Shown: positions 10,185 to 19,229 of the stretch, one piece after another
Numbering within the stretch: the stretch's first letter is position 1
How the letters are laid out: the number at the start of each line of letters is the position of its first letter
Assembly: GCA_020002185.1 (NCBI GenBank)
Contig: CM034533.1
Coordinates: forward strand, 51,584,392 to 51,648,391
DNA from: Paraescarpia echinospica
Lineage: Eukaryota > Annelida > Polychaeta > Sabellida > Siboglinidae
DNA length: 64,000 nt
Direction: 5' to 3'
Program-made: the position numbers and the translations under genes
Notes under the pieces: generated by a model
Told to the model about the DNA's origin: nothing
The model's input: only the letters and a program-made list of their open reading frames with translations
Databases searched by the model: none

Positions 10185-11450
10185 TTAGGCTCTGTAAGCC
10201 ACTGCGGCGGGCTCTCCGAATTTGGCCTGGATGTAAATGTCGGTGATATTATCCTTCAGCTTTTCCGACTGCTTCTCTAGATCGAAGTGGAATATGGGAT
10301 AGAGAGTTCCGAAGCTAGCACGCGAGATTTGGAGCCCCGTGTTCACGTCTTGATCTCGGCCCATAAAGTCCAGCAGCATTTTATTAGCTCGGCTGAAGCG
10401 GTTGTGGGCGAAGTCGAGGGCAAGGTCGCCGAGGGGAAGCGCTCGTTGTTTAGGAGCGCGTAAATGTCAACCACGTTGAGGTGGTCGAACACCATTGGGT
10501 TCGCTTCCTGCGAGTTCCGCTTGTTGGCGAGCTGGAAAGCGATGAAGATGTGGCGCGGCCGCTCGGTTCCGCCTTTGATTGCCAGCTTCCATCGAATGGT
10601 TGTAACGTTGGCCTGCTGATCAGCGAGCTGGTCCATCTGAGTCTGCTGGTAATACGCAGTCAGTGCTGCTCGTGAGGTCATCCAGCTTTCTAGCTTGGTT
10701 CGCCATTCAAGCGACGGAGTGACGGTGGACATCCACAAGGAGAGCTTGTTGAGCGCGACCTTTCCCGCATCAACGCCATTGGCGCGGTAGAAGGCCTCCT
10801 CGTCTGTGCCTCGGCGCTGTAGGGGCCGTGTTTGACCCCGTACAGGACCTTGCACACGTCTCGGCAGAAACCAAAGATGTGGCTGAGGGGGTCTGTTACA
10901 TCGAAGGAGCCGTCAGCGGCTTCCGCGAACAGCAGGCCGTGTCGCGCAGCGAATCCTCGGTTGTAGTTCGGGTTGTCCCCTGTAACCACACCATCAGCAT
11001 TAATGGTGTACGGGTTGAGATCGGCGGCCACCGAACTATCCTTGCTCCAGAGCAGGTTATTGCCACAACAGCGTCGTCGCTGTAGGTTACCAGGCCCAGA
11101 ATTGTTGTTGCTACGTCGACGTTTTTGTAAATTGCCTCGACCTCTTGCCCGTTCAAGGTGAACCTCGCGCTCTCGAAGAGCGCCAAGACCCCGTTGTTAA
11201 CAAGCGCTACGGCGTCGTTCGGGGCGTACGCGGTGCCGTCTGATTTCAAGAGCCGACCAGAGACCTGGATGTAGGCCTCGTACGGGAGCGTGTACTGGTC
11301 AGTATTGTTTACATATATATCGATGTTCTGCCGGGCGTTAGGGTCTTGGGGCTGGTATTCGAACCACTCGACGCCCTCGACGCTCGAATCCCGCAGGGGC
11401 GATTCCGCAAGGACAAGGATCGGGTCGTGTATATCTGTAAATACTGCCAT
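10185..11450 (-). pseudogene. Double jelly-roll major capsid protein (MCP), three frameshifts
   Basis: The gene starts with ATG at 11450 ('MAVFTDIHDPILVLAESPLR') and ends at 10185, giving about 420 codons in total. The first segment holds 'LPYEAYIQVSGRLL' and 'LFESARFTLNGQEVEAIY', typical of the first jelly roll. Later segments include 'GGTERPRHIFIAFQ', 'FDHLNVVDIYALLNNERFP' and 'TLYPIFHFDLEKQSEKLKD', typical of Polinton capsid proteins. The reading frame changes near 11065, near 10800-10850 and near 10425, so no full-length protein can be made. The MCP call rests on these motifs and on its place between the protease and ATPase genes. Confidence 0.82.
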
Positions 11451-11454
11451 GTTT

Positions 11455-11836
11455 GTATCGGGCTCCTGGCTGCCTGTCTAATAGGGAGGCAGGCAGGTCG
11501 TCGCCCCATACAACGTTGTTGGTTTTTTTGCTGAGTACGCGAAACGAGTTGGGCAACCTTCCGGTGAATGAGCTTGTCTATGGCGGGCGCGTGTTTGTTG
11601 TCCCCGAGGGTTCCACTATATTTCTCGAACATTCGGACTGCGCGGTCGCATATCTCTTGAGTGGCCCCGTCGGGACGATATTGCAGAGCAACAGAAACCG
11701 CCAAGCGAACAAGCTTAGACACAACCGTCGGAACCGCGCGGCGAACAATATCTATGAGCCCTGCTCCGTTCCATCTCTTCCAAACCGGCTGCCGATACCC
11801 AGCAACTGGGACTCTGTATAGCATATTGCGAGTCAT
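11455..11836 (-). CDS. Hypothetical Polinton gene upstream of the MCP
   Basis: This frame starts with ATG at 11836 ('MTRNMLYRVPVAGYRQPVW') and is rich in Arg and Val ('IVRRAVPTVVSKLVRLAV'), with a helical stretch 'EICDRAVRMFEKYSG'. Past about 11560 two frames look equally plausible and both run into the capsid gene, so the end is uncertain. Its place directly before the MCP suggests a small capsid-associated protein. I recognise no named family. Confidence 0.4.
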
Positions 11837-11952
11837 TGTTGTAGTGGAAAATATGGGCCCATGCTCTAATTCAGCTGCGGGGAGTCGCGGAGCAGCAGAC
11901 CTACAGTCACGAGCTCGCCCCGCAGGTCAATGGGTTGACCGTCCTGGTCCGT

Positions 11953-12414
11953 CTACCAAATCCTCAATCGATGGAGGCTGGGCGCAATCACAGGAAGAAA
12001 CACTACCAGGATGTCAGGCTCGGTAACCTCGACCATGGCTTTCAAAGTCGCCAGGTTCGCAATGATGCTCACAGCCGTCCCGGCGTGCGTTCCGCGGCCC
12101 CGCAGCTCGCGTTGAATCTCTGCATTGATGGATTCTAGTTCGTAGGCGCCTTCAGGTAGGCCTAACGTTATCCAGGTGCTCCCGCCGTCGGTACTCACAA
12201 CGAGGGTGTTTTTACTGTGATCGATATTTGGCCAGCTGTACGAGGTGCGGAGGCCGATGAAGGTCATCTCCAGCCTCCTGCCTGCGCTCGCCGATATCGG
12301 TTGCGAGAAGAACGCCTGGAAGGAGTCGGTCCGTTGTCGTGCCGACGCTGGTGGCGAGGAGAAGGTGATGGCGAACTCGCGGCGCGGCCGCGCGTTCGTT
12401 TGTTTGCGATGGTT
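11953..12414 (-). pseudogene. Penton-like or minor capsid protein candidate, start lost
   Basis: The frame is open from 12414 to 11953 and contains 'FQAFFSQPI', then 'GLRTSYSWPNID', 'LVVSTDGGSTWITLGLPEGA' and 'YELESINAEIQREL'. The pattern of a tryptophan, 'PNI', a short strand and 'P.GAYE...IN' occurs in a small capsid-type protein of invertebrate Polinton-like clusters. Penton or minor capsid is my best guess. The only in-frame ATG is at 12267, inside what looks like conserved sequence, so the real start is lost. The same frame continues upstream of a TAA at 12415-12417 into the neighbouring gene. Confidence 0.5.
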
Positions 12415-13218
12415 TTAAGAAGGTCTTCTTTCATGTTTATGTAAGCAGGACCATAAGTCTTTAAATAGGCCCCGGTCGATGTACCCGCCATCAAGGAGCC
12501 TGTCCAGGATGGCGCTGGCTTCGTTCCAGAGCTCAGGAGAAGTATTTCTAGCAGCAGCGGAGGCGACTAGGGTTCCCCACCGGCCAAAATCTCGGCGGGG
12601 TCATTAGAAAGCACTATCACACTGCGTGTGGGCGTACGCACAGGATAAGCCCGGGCGCGTTGTGCTTTTGCACAACGACTGGCACAGCCACTTCCTGTAG
12701 CTATTGGCAAAGCCAATGACGGGTCGTCGGGCGACGTAAGCTGCGAACCCCCCACCTCCTCTTTGAAGCGCTCGAAGTCTTTGTCAACCCGTCTTTTGCC
12801 CGTATGTGTCCGGCAGACGTACAGCAGCCACGCCGTACGTTAAGTTTTTTACAGGAGTACCCAGGTTTGTTCTGGCGCATCCAGTCGACCCACACGTCTG
12901 GAGGGCCTTCTCGGGTGACCATGATCGCATCCCCATAGGAGAGCATGATGCTGAGGTCGAGCTCATTCTTGTTTGCGTGCCCGGCCCCGGGCATTTCTTC
13001 GCGTGGTGCTAGTTTTGATAGCGCTGCTGCGAGGTTTCTCTTTAATGCCCTCCGCGACTTCAAGGGTCGGCTTCAGGAGGGGCGAACTCTTGTTCGAACG
13101 CAGAAGTTGCTTGTTGATGTCCGAGGCGCTCCAACAAGAACCGTTCTTTGAGCTCCTTCCGCGTACGAAGGTAGCGTTCAGTCACAGCCCTTCTGTCTTC
13201 ACGCGTTGTCATTCTCAT
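12415..13218 (-). pseudogene. Unknown Polinton gene with N-terminal coiled coil, broken
   Basis: The start is ATG at 13218 ('MRMTTREDRRAVTERYLRTR'), followed by a charged helix ('KELKERFLLERLGHQQATSA'). After an in-frame stop near 13066, another frame (12701-13063) shows 'LDLSIMLSYGDAIMVTREGP' and 'DVWVDWMRQNKPGYSCKKL'. A third frame ends with 'ELWNEASAILDRLLDGGYID' and 'LFKDLWSCLHKHERRPS' at the TAA 12415-12417. The total span is about 267 codons. I take it as one gene because the pieces follow each other between the ATPase and the penton-like gene. Function is unknown; a structural or scaffold protein is possible. Confidence 0.45.
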
Positions 13219-13245
13219 ATACTTGGGTATGGTGTTGAAGGAATA

Positions 13246-13992
13246 TCAAATGGCAGGAACGTACACAAGATCATACCCGTGCCGGTACTTTCCAGCGTAG
13301 GGTCGCCCAGAAAGATCCAGCAGTACGAAGAAATAGGGCTCCAGCGTACCGGCATACATAACATGAATCTCCGGAATTCAGCAAGGGGAATATCGCCCGA
13401 GCACCAGCATTAGTGGGCGCGCCTCACGGCATCGCCGTCGATGCATGAGAACATGAAGACAAGGTTTGTGTTCTCTCGCAAAACCTTCGGGACCTAGGTA
13501 AGTTTCTGTGTAAGGTACAGGGTGTCAGCGCCCTTGTGCCGGCCGCGGCTGAACAACAGCGCTGCTGACTTCTGGCCCGGATCAAACATACAGTCGTCGA
13601 ACACAACAATGCTATTGCCATCGGGATCGAAGTATTCTGGCGCTGGGGTGTTTTGAAGGCTGTCGATGAATGTGACGGGGTCCTCGACGACGGCTAGCTC
13701 ATCGTCGGGTATCGCACTGCGGCCCTCGAGGAGCGCCTTTATTTTTTGTTTGTACGATCGCATCCCCCATATCACGCAGTAAGTCATAGACTCCTTGCTC
13801 TGCGCTCGGGGTTACAATTTAGAGCCGGTCCCATCTGACCCAACCCGACAAAAGTAGTATATTGGCTAGTAGGTTCGTTTTCCCACAGCCACTCGGCCCC
13901 ACCCGCAGTGCTCGAATGCGGGCGGGGAGCAGCCAGTGGTGTCTGCTCCGATTCCCGCCACCACACTTCATTTTTAAATTAAGAACCTCCAT
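13246..13992 (-). pseudogene. FtsK/HerA-type genome-packaging ATPase, broken
   Basis: This ATPase drives DNA into the capsid. ATG is at 13992 ('MEVLNLKMKCGGG'). Walker A is 'GPSGCGKTNLLANIL' near 13880. After a frame change near 13800, Walker B is 'NSIVVFDDCMFD' near 13600, followed by 'FSRGRHKGADTLYLTQ', where Polinton ATPases carry a conserved arginine and glutamine. An in-frame TAG lies at 13494-13496. A second frame change comes before the C-terminal 'LEPYFFVLLDLSG' and 'YRHGYDLVYVP', which ends with TGA at 13246-13248. The span of 249 codons fits the family (about 240-270). Only 30 bp separate its ATG from the divergent PLA2-like gene. Confidence 0.85.
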
Positions 13993-14022
13993 TATATTAG
14001 AGGCAGAGTGCGCCCTTTTTAA
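13993..14022. promoter_or_regulatory. Short divergent intergenic region, probable bidirectional promoter
   Basis: This is the only place in the element where two gene blocks point away from each other. It separates the ATPase (leftward) from the PLA2-like gene (rightward) and contains the A/T-rich stretch 'cctttttaaataag' at its right side. That it is a promoter is inference from position and composition. Confidence 0.35.
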
Positions 14023-14570
14023 ATAAGAAGGTACTGTGTGGAGTGCCGCGCAACGACGTCCACAACGGACGTCTTCCAAAAGATAACTAAGAATGGCCGC
14101 TTGATGCGGGTGGGCCGCTGCACTGTTTGCGGGCGCAAGAAAACGATGTTTGTAGCTGCCAGCAGCTCAGGAGGCGACATCCAGCAGGCGCTATCACGGC
14201 TGCCCGGCCTGCCCTGGGCAAAGTTCTCCGGAGAAAAGCACCTCCCTGGCTACAGCTACTGCGGGCCGGGGACTCGTCTCGATAAGCCATTAGGGCCCGA
14301 TGGGAGGCCCCTGCCTTGCCTTGCCCAATTAACCGTGTGGATGCCGCATGCTTGCAGCATGATCTGGCTTATTCGCGTGCTGATGATGTCCGGTAGCGTC
14401 AGAAGGTTGACGTTGACCTCATCCACGATCTGAATGGGATCCAGAATCCAACTATGAGCGAGCGCCTGGGATGCATACTCACCAAGACGGGGATGAAGGC
14501 AAAGATCGCGGTCGGCGGCGGCCGCGCATACAAAAGTGCGCATTATTATGTTTGTGCGCCTCTTATACCA
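14023..14570 (+). pseudogene. Zinc-ribbon plus phospholipase A2-like protein, broken
   Basis: The N-terminus holds a four-cysteine ribbon: 'CVEC' at 14035-14046 and 'CTVCGRKK' at about 14122-14145. The parvovirus-type PLA2 motifs follow: the calcium-loop 'GYSYCGPGT' near 14250-14276 and, in another frame, 'LQHDLAYS' near 14352-14375 with the catalytic His-Asp. In parvoviruses such a domain helps the particle leave the endosome; the same role here is inference. Breaks seen: no ATG before the first cysteine pair (the codon at 14023 is ATA), a frameshift near 14325, and a TAG at 14394-14396. A glycine-rich tail ('KIAVGGGRAY') ends the frame. Confidence 0.75.
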
Positions 14571-14575
14571 ACACA

Positions 14576-14853
14576 ATGGGCATCCCCGAAGAGCTCTATT
14601 ACGCGATGCTGGAGGTGGGGTACTGCGCGCGTAGGCACAAAATCCCGGGTCATTAGCTCATACCATGATCGGCACCGCACGGAGATCACTGGAGCTGTGG
14701 CGCCGCGATCCCGCAGCTACTTCGCGATTTGCTGCCATGGTCCTAGCGGGACCGACCAATCTTCGGACCACGACTGCGAAGTTAGACCCAGATACATACA
14801 GGGCATACATTGGCCTGCTAGAATATACACATGCGGAGCATGGTGGATACTGA
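14576..14853 (+). pseudogene. Small unknown ORF between PLA2-like gene and integrase
   Basis: One frame starts with ATG at 14576 ('MGIPEELYYAMLEVGYCARR') and stops at 14656. Another starts with ATG at 14665 ('MIGTARRSLELWRRDPAATS') and ends with TGA at 14853, overlapping the integrase start at 14831. They could be two halves of one frameshifted gene of about 90 codons or two tiny genes. The overlap shows the compact packing typical of the element. I recognise no domain. Confidence 0.4.
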
Positions 14854-15325
14854 ACTTGCGAGCGTGTACTACAGCCCCCGGGGCTACTGGAAGGGGCTTG
14901 CCGCCATCAAGAAGCTCGCTGCGGCTACTAAGGTCTCATAAGATGTGGCTCGAGCTTAGCTAACCAAGCAGGCCGCGTGGCAAGGCTACTTACCGGCCCC
15001 TCACCACGTACCACGACCGAGGTTCGCTGTCTCCGCGCCAAATGAGGTACACCAGGCCGACCTTCTGTTCCTACCACATGACAAGGTGGGGAGGCGTACA
15101 TACAAGTACGCGCTGACTGTGACGGACGTGGCCAGCCGCTACAAAGAGGCTGAGCCACTGACCTCAAAAGAGGCCATTGAAGTAGCTTCTGCGTTGGCCC
15201 GCGTCTGCGGTCGTGGCCCCCTTCGGTAGTCCAAGCTATTACAGGTTGATCCTGGGCGCAAGGCATTGTGGAGCGCTTCAGCCGCACACTGGCTGAGCGG
15301 CTATATGGACACCAGTATGCCTGCG
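14831..15325 (+). pseudogene. Retroviral-type (DDE) integrase of the Polinton, deleted and broken
   Basis: The start is ATG at 14831, with the conserved N-terminus 'YYSPRGYWKGLAAIKKLAAA'. The first catalytic Asp is in 'NEVHQADLLFLPHDKVG', followed by 'YKYALTVTDVASRYKEAEPL'. The second is in 'LLQVDPGRK'. In-frame stops occur at 14939 (TAA), 14957 (TAG) and 15227 (TAG). The second Asp is followed almost at once by 'GIVERFSRTLAERLYG' in another frame, so roughly 30 residues between the second Asp and the Glu have been lost. After about 15325 the sequence belongs to the opposite-strand nuclease. The family inserts linear element DNA into the genome; this copy cannot. Confidence 0.88.
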
Positions 15326-18300
15326 GTTCCCGCAGTCGTCCCAACGATGAGGGCTGCGGATCCTCGTTTCCGGTTACAGTCTAGGCAACAGAGGCGCACT
15401 TTACAGTGTCCCGAGTTGTTGTCCAGCCTGTCTACGCTGAACTGCTGTGTGTCCTTGAGCTGATAGCCCCATAGCATTTCAATGTTACACACCGCGCAGC
15501 GGTTCTGCTGGCATTTTTTGAGTTGGAGGATGTAGTCAAACTTAAGGTTGAACTGCCTGTCTTTGGCCTGGTCCTGTCGCTTGTAGGCAACAAGCTCTTT
15601 CTGGATTGTCTTCCCGAGCCCCTGCTGCTGTTCCAACATGAGTTGCCTCACGTCAGTCCCCTCATCTAGTGGGCACGTTACCCTCTGGAGCTAGCTCAAG
15701 TACTCTACCCTGAAAACGGCCAGGTATGCCAGGTTGGACCACTGGTGATAGTCATCGATGACCCAGACCTTCTGTGGGGCGTGGATTGTAGATTGGCATC
15801 TGTCTTGACTGCTTGTCCTGCGGCCTCGAATGAGACATCAACCACATCGTTCAGCACAAGCTCTTCCCGGTTGTTTGTGCCGGGGATGGTCACCATGATG
15901 TTCTGTTTTCGGCTGTCCTTGGGATGATAGAGGAGCGGGACCGGGGTCCCTGGGAAGTGTTCCTTGTGCCTCTGGAACAGCAGCTCCTGGGCCTTGTTTC
16001 TAACCTTCTGCCCGTTAGTAAGGATCAGGTCACCCGGCCTCCACTGCTCCGCAAATCTGTCCCACCCCAGGTACTCTGGGAGAGCCTTGCGCATCTCCTG
16101 GCACTGAAACCTATCTGGCTTGAGGCGGATGGTTCTTTTGAGGGCTTTGAGTGCTTCGTTTTTGGCCGTATGATCGACCTCGACCTCTTCGTAGTTGTCA
16201 ACACGCTGCTGAAGCCAGTTTTGCGGCATCTCACCCGCGATGGGGGGTGGTTGGCCTTGGTTGCCACAACAGATAACCTGTAGCCCCTTCTGCTCTAGCC
16301 AGCCCAGAAAGGTTTCAAGGATTGGCTTAGGAAGCGTACAGACCTCGTCCCAGATGATGACACGCGGGACGTACTTTTGGCCCATCCTCTCTGGTGTCCA
16401 GTCGTTCTGCCCACACCACCGGAAGAAGCTGTGGTAGATCCGGGCCTTAACGCCTCTGCCCCGCATTTCTTTGGCCAGGCGATGCGTCGGGGTGAATATC
16501 AGGGGGTCTTTTACCCGGAAGAGCTCGATTGTTGTAGTCGTCTTCCCGCTTCCACCTCCGCCGCTTAGGTAGCTCAGCTGGTGGTGGGTGAGGGGGTCGT
16601 CGTAACAGGGGGCCTGGCTATCTGGGAGTCCTTAACCTGCTGCCAATACTCGACCGTGGGGAGGTATGCAGCATGCTCTTGTGGCGTGTACAGGGTTTCT
16701 CCTTTGTCGCGCCATTGGGCTGGGAGAACATCATACTTAGAATGGGGTCGTGGTGTGGGCTTATGGTGCCGGTTGCAGCATTTTACACAATAACCTCAGC
16801 CTATGTACCACATGAGGTCCATAGGCTGAGCAGTCAGCAAGCTTGTGAGGTGCCCTTTTCTGGACGTAGATACCGTCGGTGGCCACCCGAACGGCGTCTT
16901 CGGGATCGCCCCAACATATTGAGGAGGTTGATGTGGGCATATGCAAGCATACTGGCCCTCAGGTGGGTGTACTGAGGCTGGGAGCCGTCGTAGTATGTGA
17001 GGACATGGCCATGGGGTCATTTCTGTGGCGCGCCAACTAGGGTGCCGCCCTGGCGGGTGTCTCTTACAAGGTAATCCAGCTCGCCTTGATCAGTCACCTG
17101 CCGACGCGTCAGCCGCTTCCCATCAGCCTTTGCGCCTTGGATGAACTTGCCAATAATGCTACACCCCTGATCTCTGTCCTCCGGGAGCCAGACCTCCTTC
17201 AGCTTTGTATAGGAAATAACGGCCTCGCGGAGTCGGAGGTGCGTCAGGAGCCCGGACTCAACGAGGTATACAAGAAGAACAGAGTGCTTCCCGAACTAGG
17301 CTGATACGACTGGGTGTATTTGGCCTTTGAATGCCCGCTCGGTGACCTCAGCGAACCCCGTGGCCGTGTCTTTGGGCAGAGGCCCGTTGATGGCCACTCT
17401 CACCATTCTGTGAGTTGGGTGGACGAACCGCTCGAAGTAGGGCAGGGCCTCGCCTAGGGCTTGGACGCTGGCGGGGTAACACGCCTTCTTGTCGATGCTA
17501 ACGACCTCTCTCGTATTGTAGTTCATGGAGTTCCACAGGCTGCCGTGGCCGTGCTCCACGCAGGCTTTTTGATGTCATCTAGGAGGGAGGAGGGAGTAGG
17601 CTTCCAGTAGTTGCGTTCTCTGGCTACCACTGGTGCTGCGGGGTTGACCCCGATGGTTCTATCGGCTAGAGTCTCGTCGCCCAGTTCGGCACAGGCTCTT
17701 TGCAAGGCGTTGTGCTTTTCCTGGGTGCGGCCGTCCTGGAGCACGAACTGGTTAACACTCAGTTGCTTGAGGTTCTCTGAACCACCGCCCAGGAGCCAGA
17801 CGGCAATCGGCTCGTTTTGTGTGGCCTCCCGCATGGCTTGCCAGACGTCGCCCTCGTAGATATGGACTTGTCTGGACTGGGGAAAGTGGAGGTCTTTGGA
17901 CCAAGCGTGGCCGTTGTGCAAGATGAGGATGATCGGTCTGTGCCATCCTTGATATTTGCCGCTATTGTAGATATCTTCGCATGCGATATCCTTCAGGATG
18001 ATGGCCCGCTTGATGATCTTCTCCAGGTCGGCAACGTCTTCTACTGTTGCACCTGTTTCGTGTACCTTTTCCTCCCATCTCTGGTTTGGGTAAGGCCCTG
18101 GCCTCTTAGGGCGCCGTCAAAGTGCTCAACCACGGTCTGAGCAATGCAGTTGAGATTGCCATCTCTGAGTGGGGCCAGGTTTGCTGGGTCTGGTCTCGGA
18201 GGGGATAGAGGCCATAGATCACAGCGGTGACAGGGTAGGCATTCTGGTAGTAAGGGCTATCAATCCCAGTCAAAGTGTTTGGCTTGGTCTCTTGGGTGAT

Positions 18301-18761
18301 TTCAAAAATCCCCTGACCCTTTCTTCTCTCGGCCCTCACTGGGTCAAACTTATCTTCAACCAAAAGCAAGTACTTGCCCCCTGGGAGCTCTCTGAGAAGC
18401 TCTGCAACCCTCTCATCAGTTATCTGGGCATTTAGGGCCATGCGATCTGCCCTGGCCCCAATACCATCAACGATCTGAATGCGGCCTACGTCAAGCGGGT
18501 TTTTTGCCTCTACCCTCCATGTAGAGAAGACCGCAATGGCGCCGTCAACTTCAAACTCGTCTTTGGCGTCGGTCAAGATCTCATCCTACGGTTCGGCCTC
18601 ACCGGGGGAGGGGCCTGGGTATCCAAGTCAGTTTACCCCTTCCCTTCTGGGGCGGGGTCTGGCATATCTGTAAGTATCTCGTCAATAAGGTCATCCATGT
18701 TGCGGTCTGCGAGTACATCTTGAGGGGGTATACCCGTGTCAGACATATCTTTAAATGACAT
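15301..18761 (-). pseudogene. Protein-primed DNA polymerase B fused to SF1 helicase and HNH nuclease, broken
   Basis: ATG is at 18761 and the whole span is about 1,150 codons. N-terminal region (18106-18576): 'FEVDGAIAVFSTWRV'. PolB motif A is 'VSIDKKACYPAS' (17464-17499). A mid-polymerase block is 'TDQGELDYLVRDTRQGGTL' (about 17040-17100), followed by 'HLRASMLAYAHINLL'. The motif C position reads 'VRVATDGIYVQK' (16857-16892). The helicase follows: Walker A 'GGGGSGKTTTTIEL' (about 16525-16555), motif II 'RVIIWDEVCTLPKP', then 'YHQWSNLAYLAVFRVEYLS'. The HNH-type nuclease (15340-15560) has 'CAVCNIEM', 'QQFSVDRLDNNSGHC' and 'LCCLDCNRKRG'. Breaks include a TAA near 18633, many frame changes between 18100 and 16570, one near 15790, and a TAG at 15691-15693 between helicase and nuclease. 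That it was one gene is inferred from the continuous helicase-HNH frame across that TAG and from tight packing. Confidence 0.8.
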
Positions 18762-18845
18762 TTTGGACCTGCTTCAGCTGGGTAAGCATCACTGCAAAGT
18801 TTCTTCTGGCTCTCTTTTCGGTTTCAATGAGCTGTTGGGCTAATC
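18752..18845 (-). pseudogene. C-terminal stub of a further Polinton ORF
   Basis: A helical, charged frame ('QLIETEKRARRNFAVMLTQL') ends in a TAA that overlaps the polymerase start region near 18752-18761. It is cut off at about 18845 by a stop, after which the sequence changes character. It looks like the last 30 codons of an upstream gene in the same leftward block, so the element's right part is missing. Confidence 0.45.
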
Positions 18846-18868
18846 AGTGGCCACCACATCCCATAGAG

Positions 18869-19225
18869 AGTCCCGTAACTAACCTAATACCAACACCACA
18901 CTTACGGCAGGGCTTAGGTGCAACAGCACTTTTCCTGATTTGGGCGCGGTCTTCGTCCCCGTCCCAGTCGTCGCATCCATCGCCTACGCCGTCTCCCTCT
19001 CCTTCTTCCTTTTCGTCTCCGGCGCCTTCACCCTCTCACTCTTTGCCGTCTTCTCCGTCTCTTTCTTCGTCTCCTTCACCGTCTCCATCTTCGTTGTCGT
19101 TGCCGCCGTTTTCGTCTCCCTCTCAATCTCTCTCTCCGTCTGCCTCTCCATCTCCGTCTTCCTCACAGCCCCCCCTCCCCTCCATCACTCTCCCCGTCTC
19201 CCTCCAGGGCCGTAACTAGCCTAAA
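18869..19225 (+). repeat. Pyrimidine-rich hexamer array between short direct repeats
   Basis: About 18955-19190 consists of variants of (T/C)C(T/C)CC(G/A)TCTCC, which keeps long low-complexity ORFs open on both strands. It is flanked by 'cccgtaactaacctaatacc' (18874) and 'gccgtaactagcctaaaaca' (19208), an imperfect direct repeat. This suggests a mobile-element insertion or expansion at the Polinton's broken end. The serine/proline ORFs here are not genes. Confidence 0.7.
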
Positions 19226-19229
19226 ACAA

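Larger units (their letters stand above)
7700..18845. mobile_element. Polinton/Maverick-type (adintovirus-like) element, degraded
   Basis: This roughly 11-kb island is clearly more GC-rich than its surroundings and packed with virus-type genes. It carries the Polinton hallmark set: protein-primed family B polymerase, retroviral-type integrase, adenain-like cysteine protease, packaging ATPase and jelly-roll major capsid protein, plus a PLA2-like protein and a fibre-like protein. Gene blocks run leftward (7700-13992), rightward (14023-15325) and leftward (15301-18761). Nearly every gene has frameshifts or in-frame stops, so the copy is inactive. I could not find terminal inverted repeats or target-site duplications. 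The right end appears cut, because an ORF fragment stops abruptly at about 18845. Confidence 0.9.

Noticed and set aside
7700..18845. Bacterial or phage contamination, suggested by high GC and dense genes
   Set aside because: The gene set (retroviral-type integrase with protein-primed PolB and adenain-like protease) is specific to eukaryotic Polintons, and the flanks pass into host-like repeats without N.
18940..19219. Ser/Pro- and Phe/Val-rich ORFs
   Set aside because: Low-complexity hexamer array; open in several frames at once.
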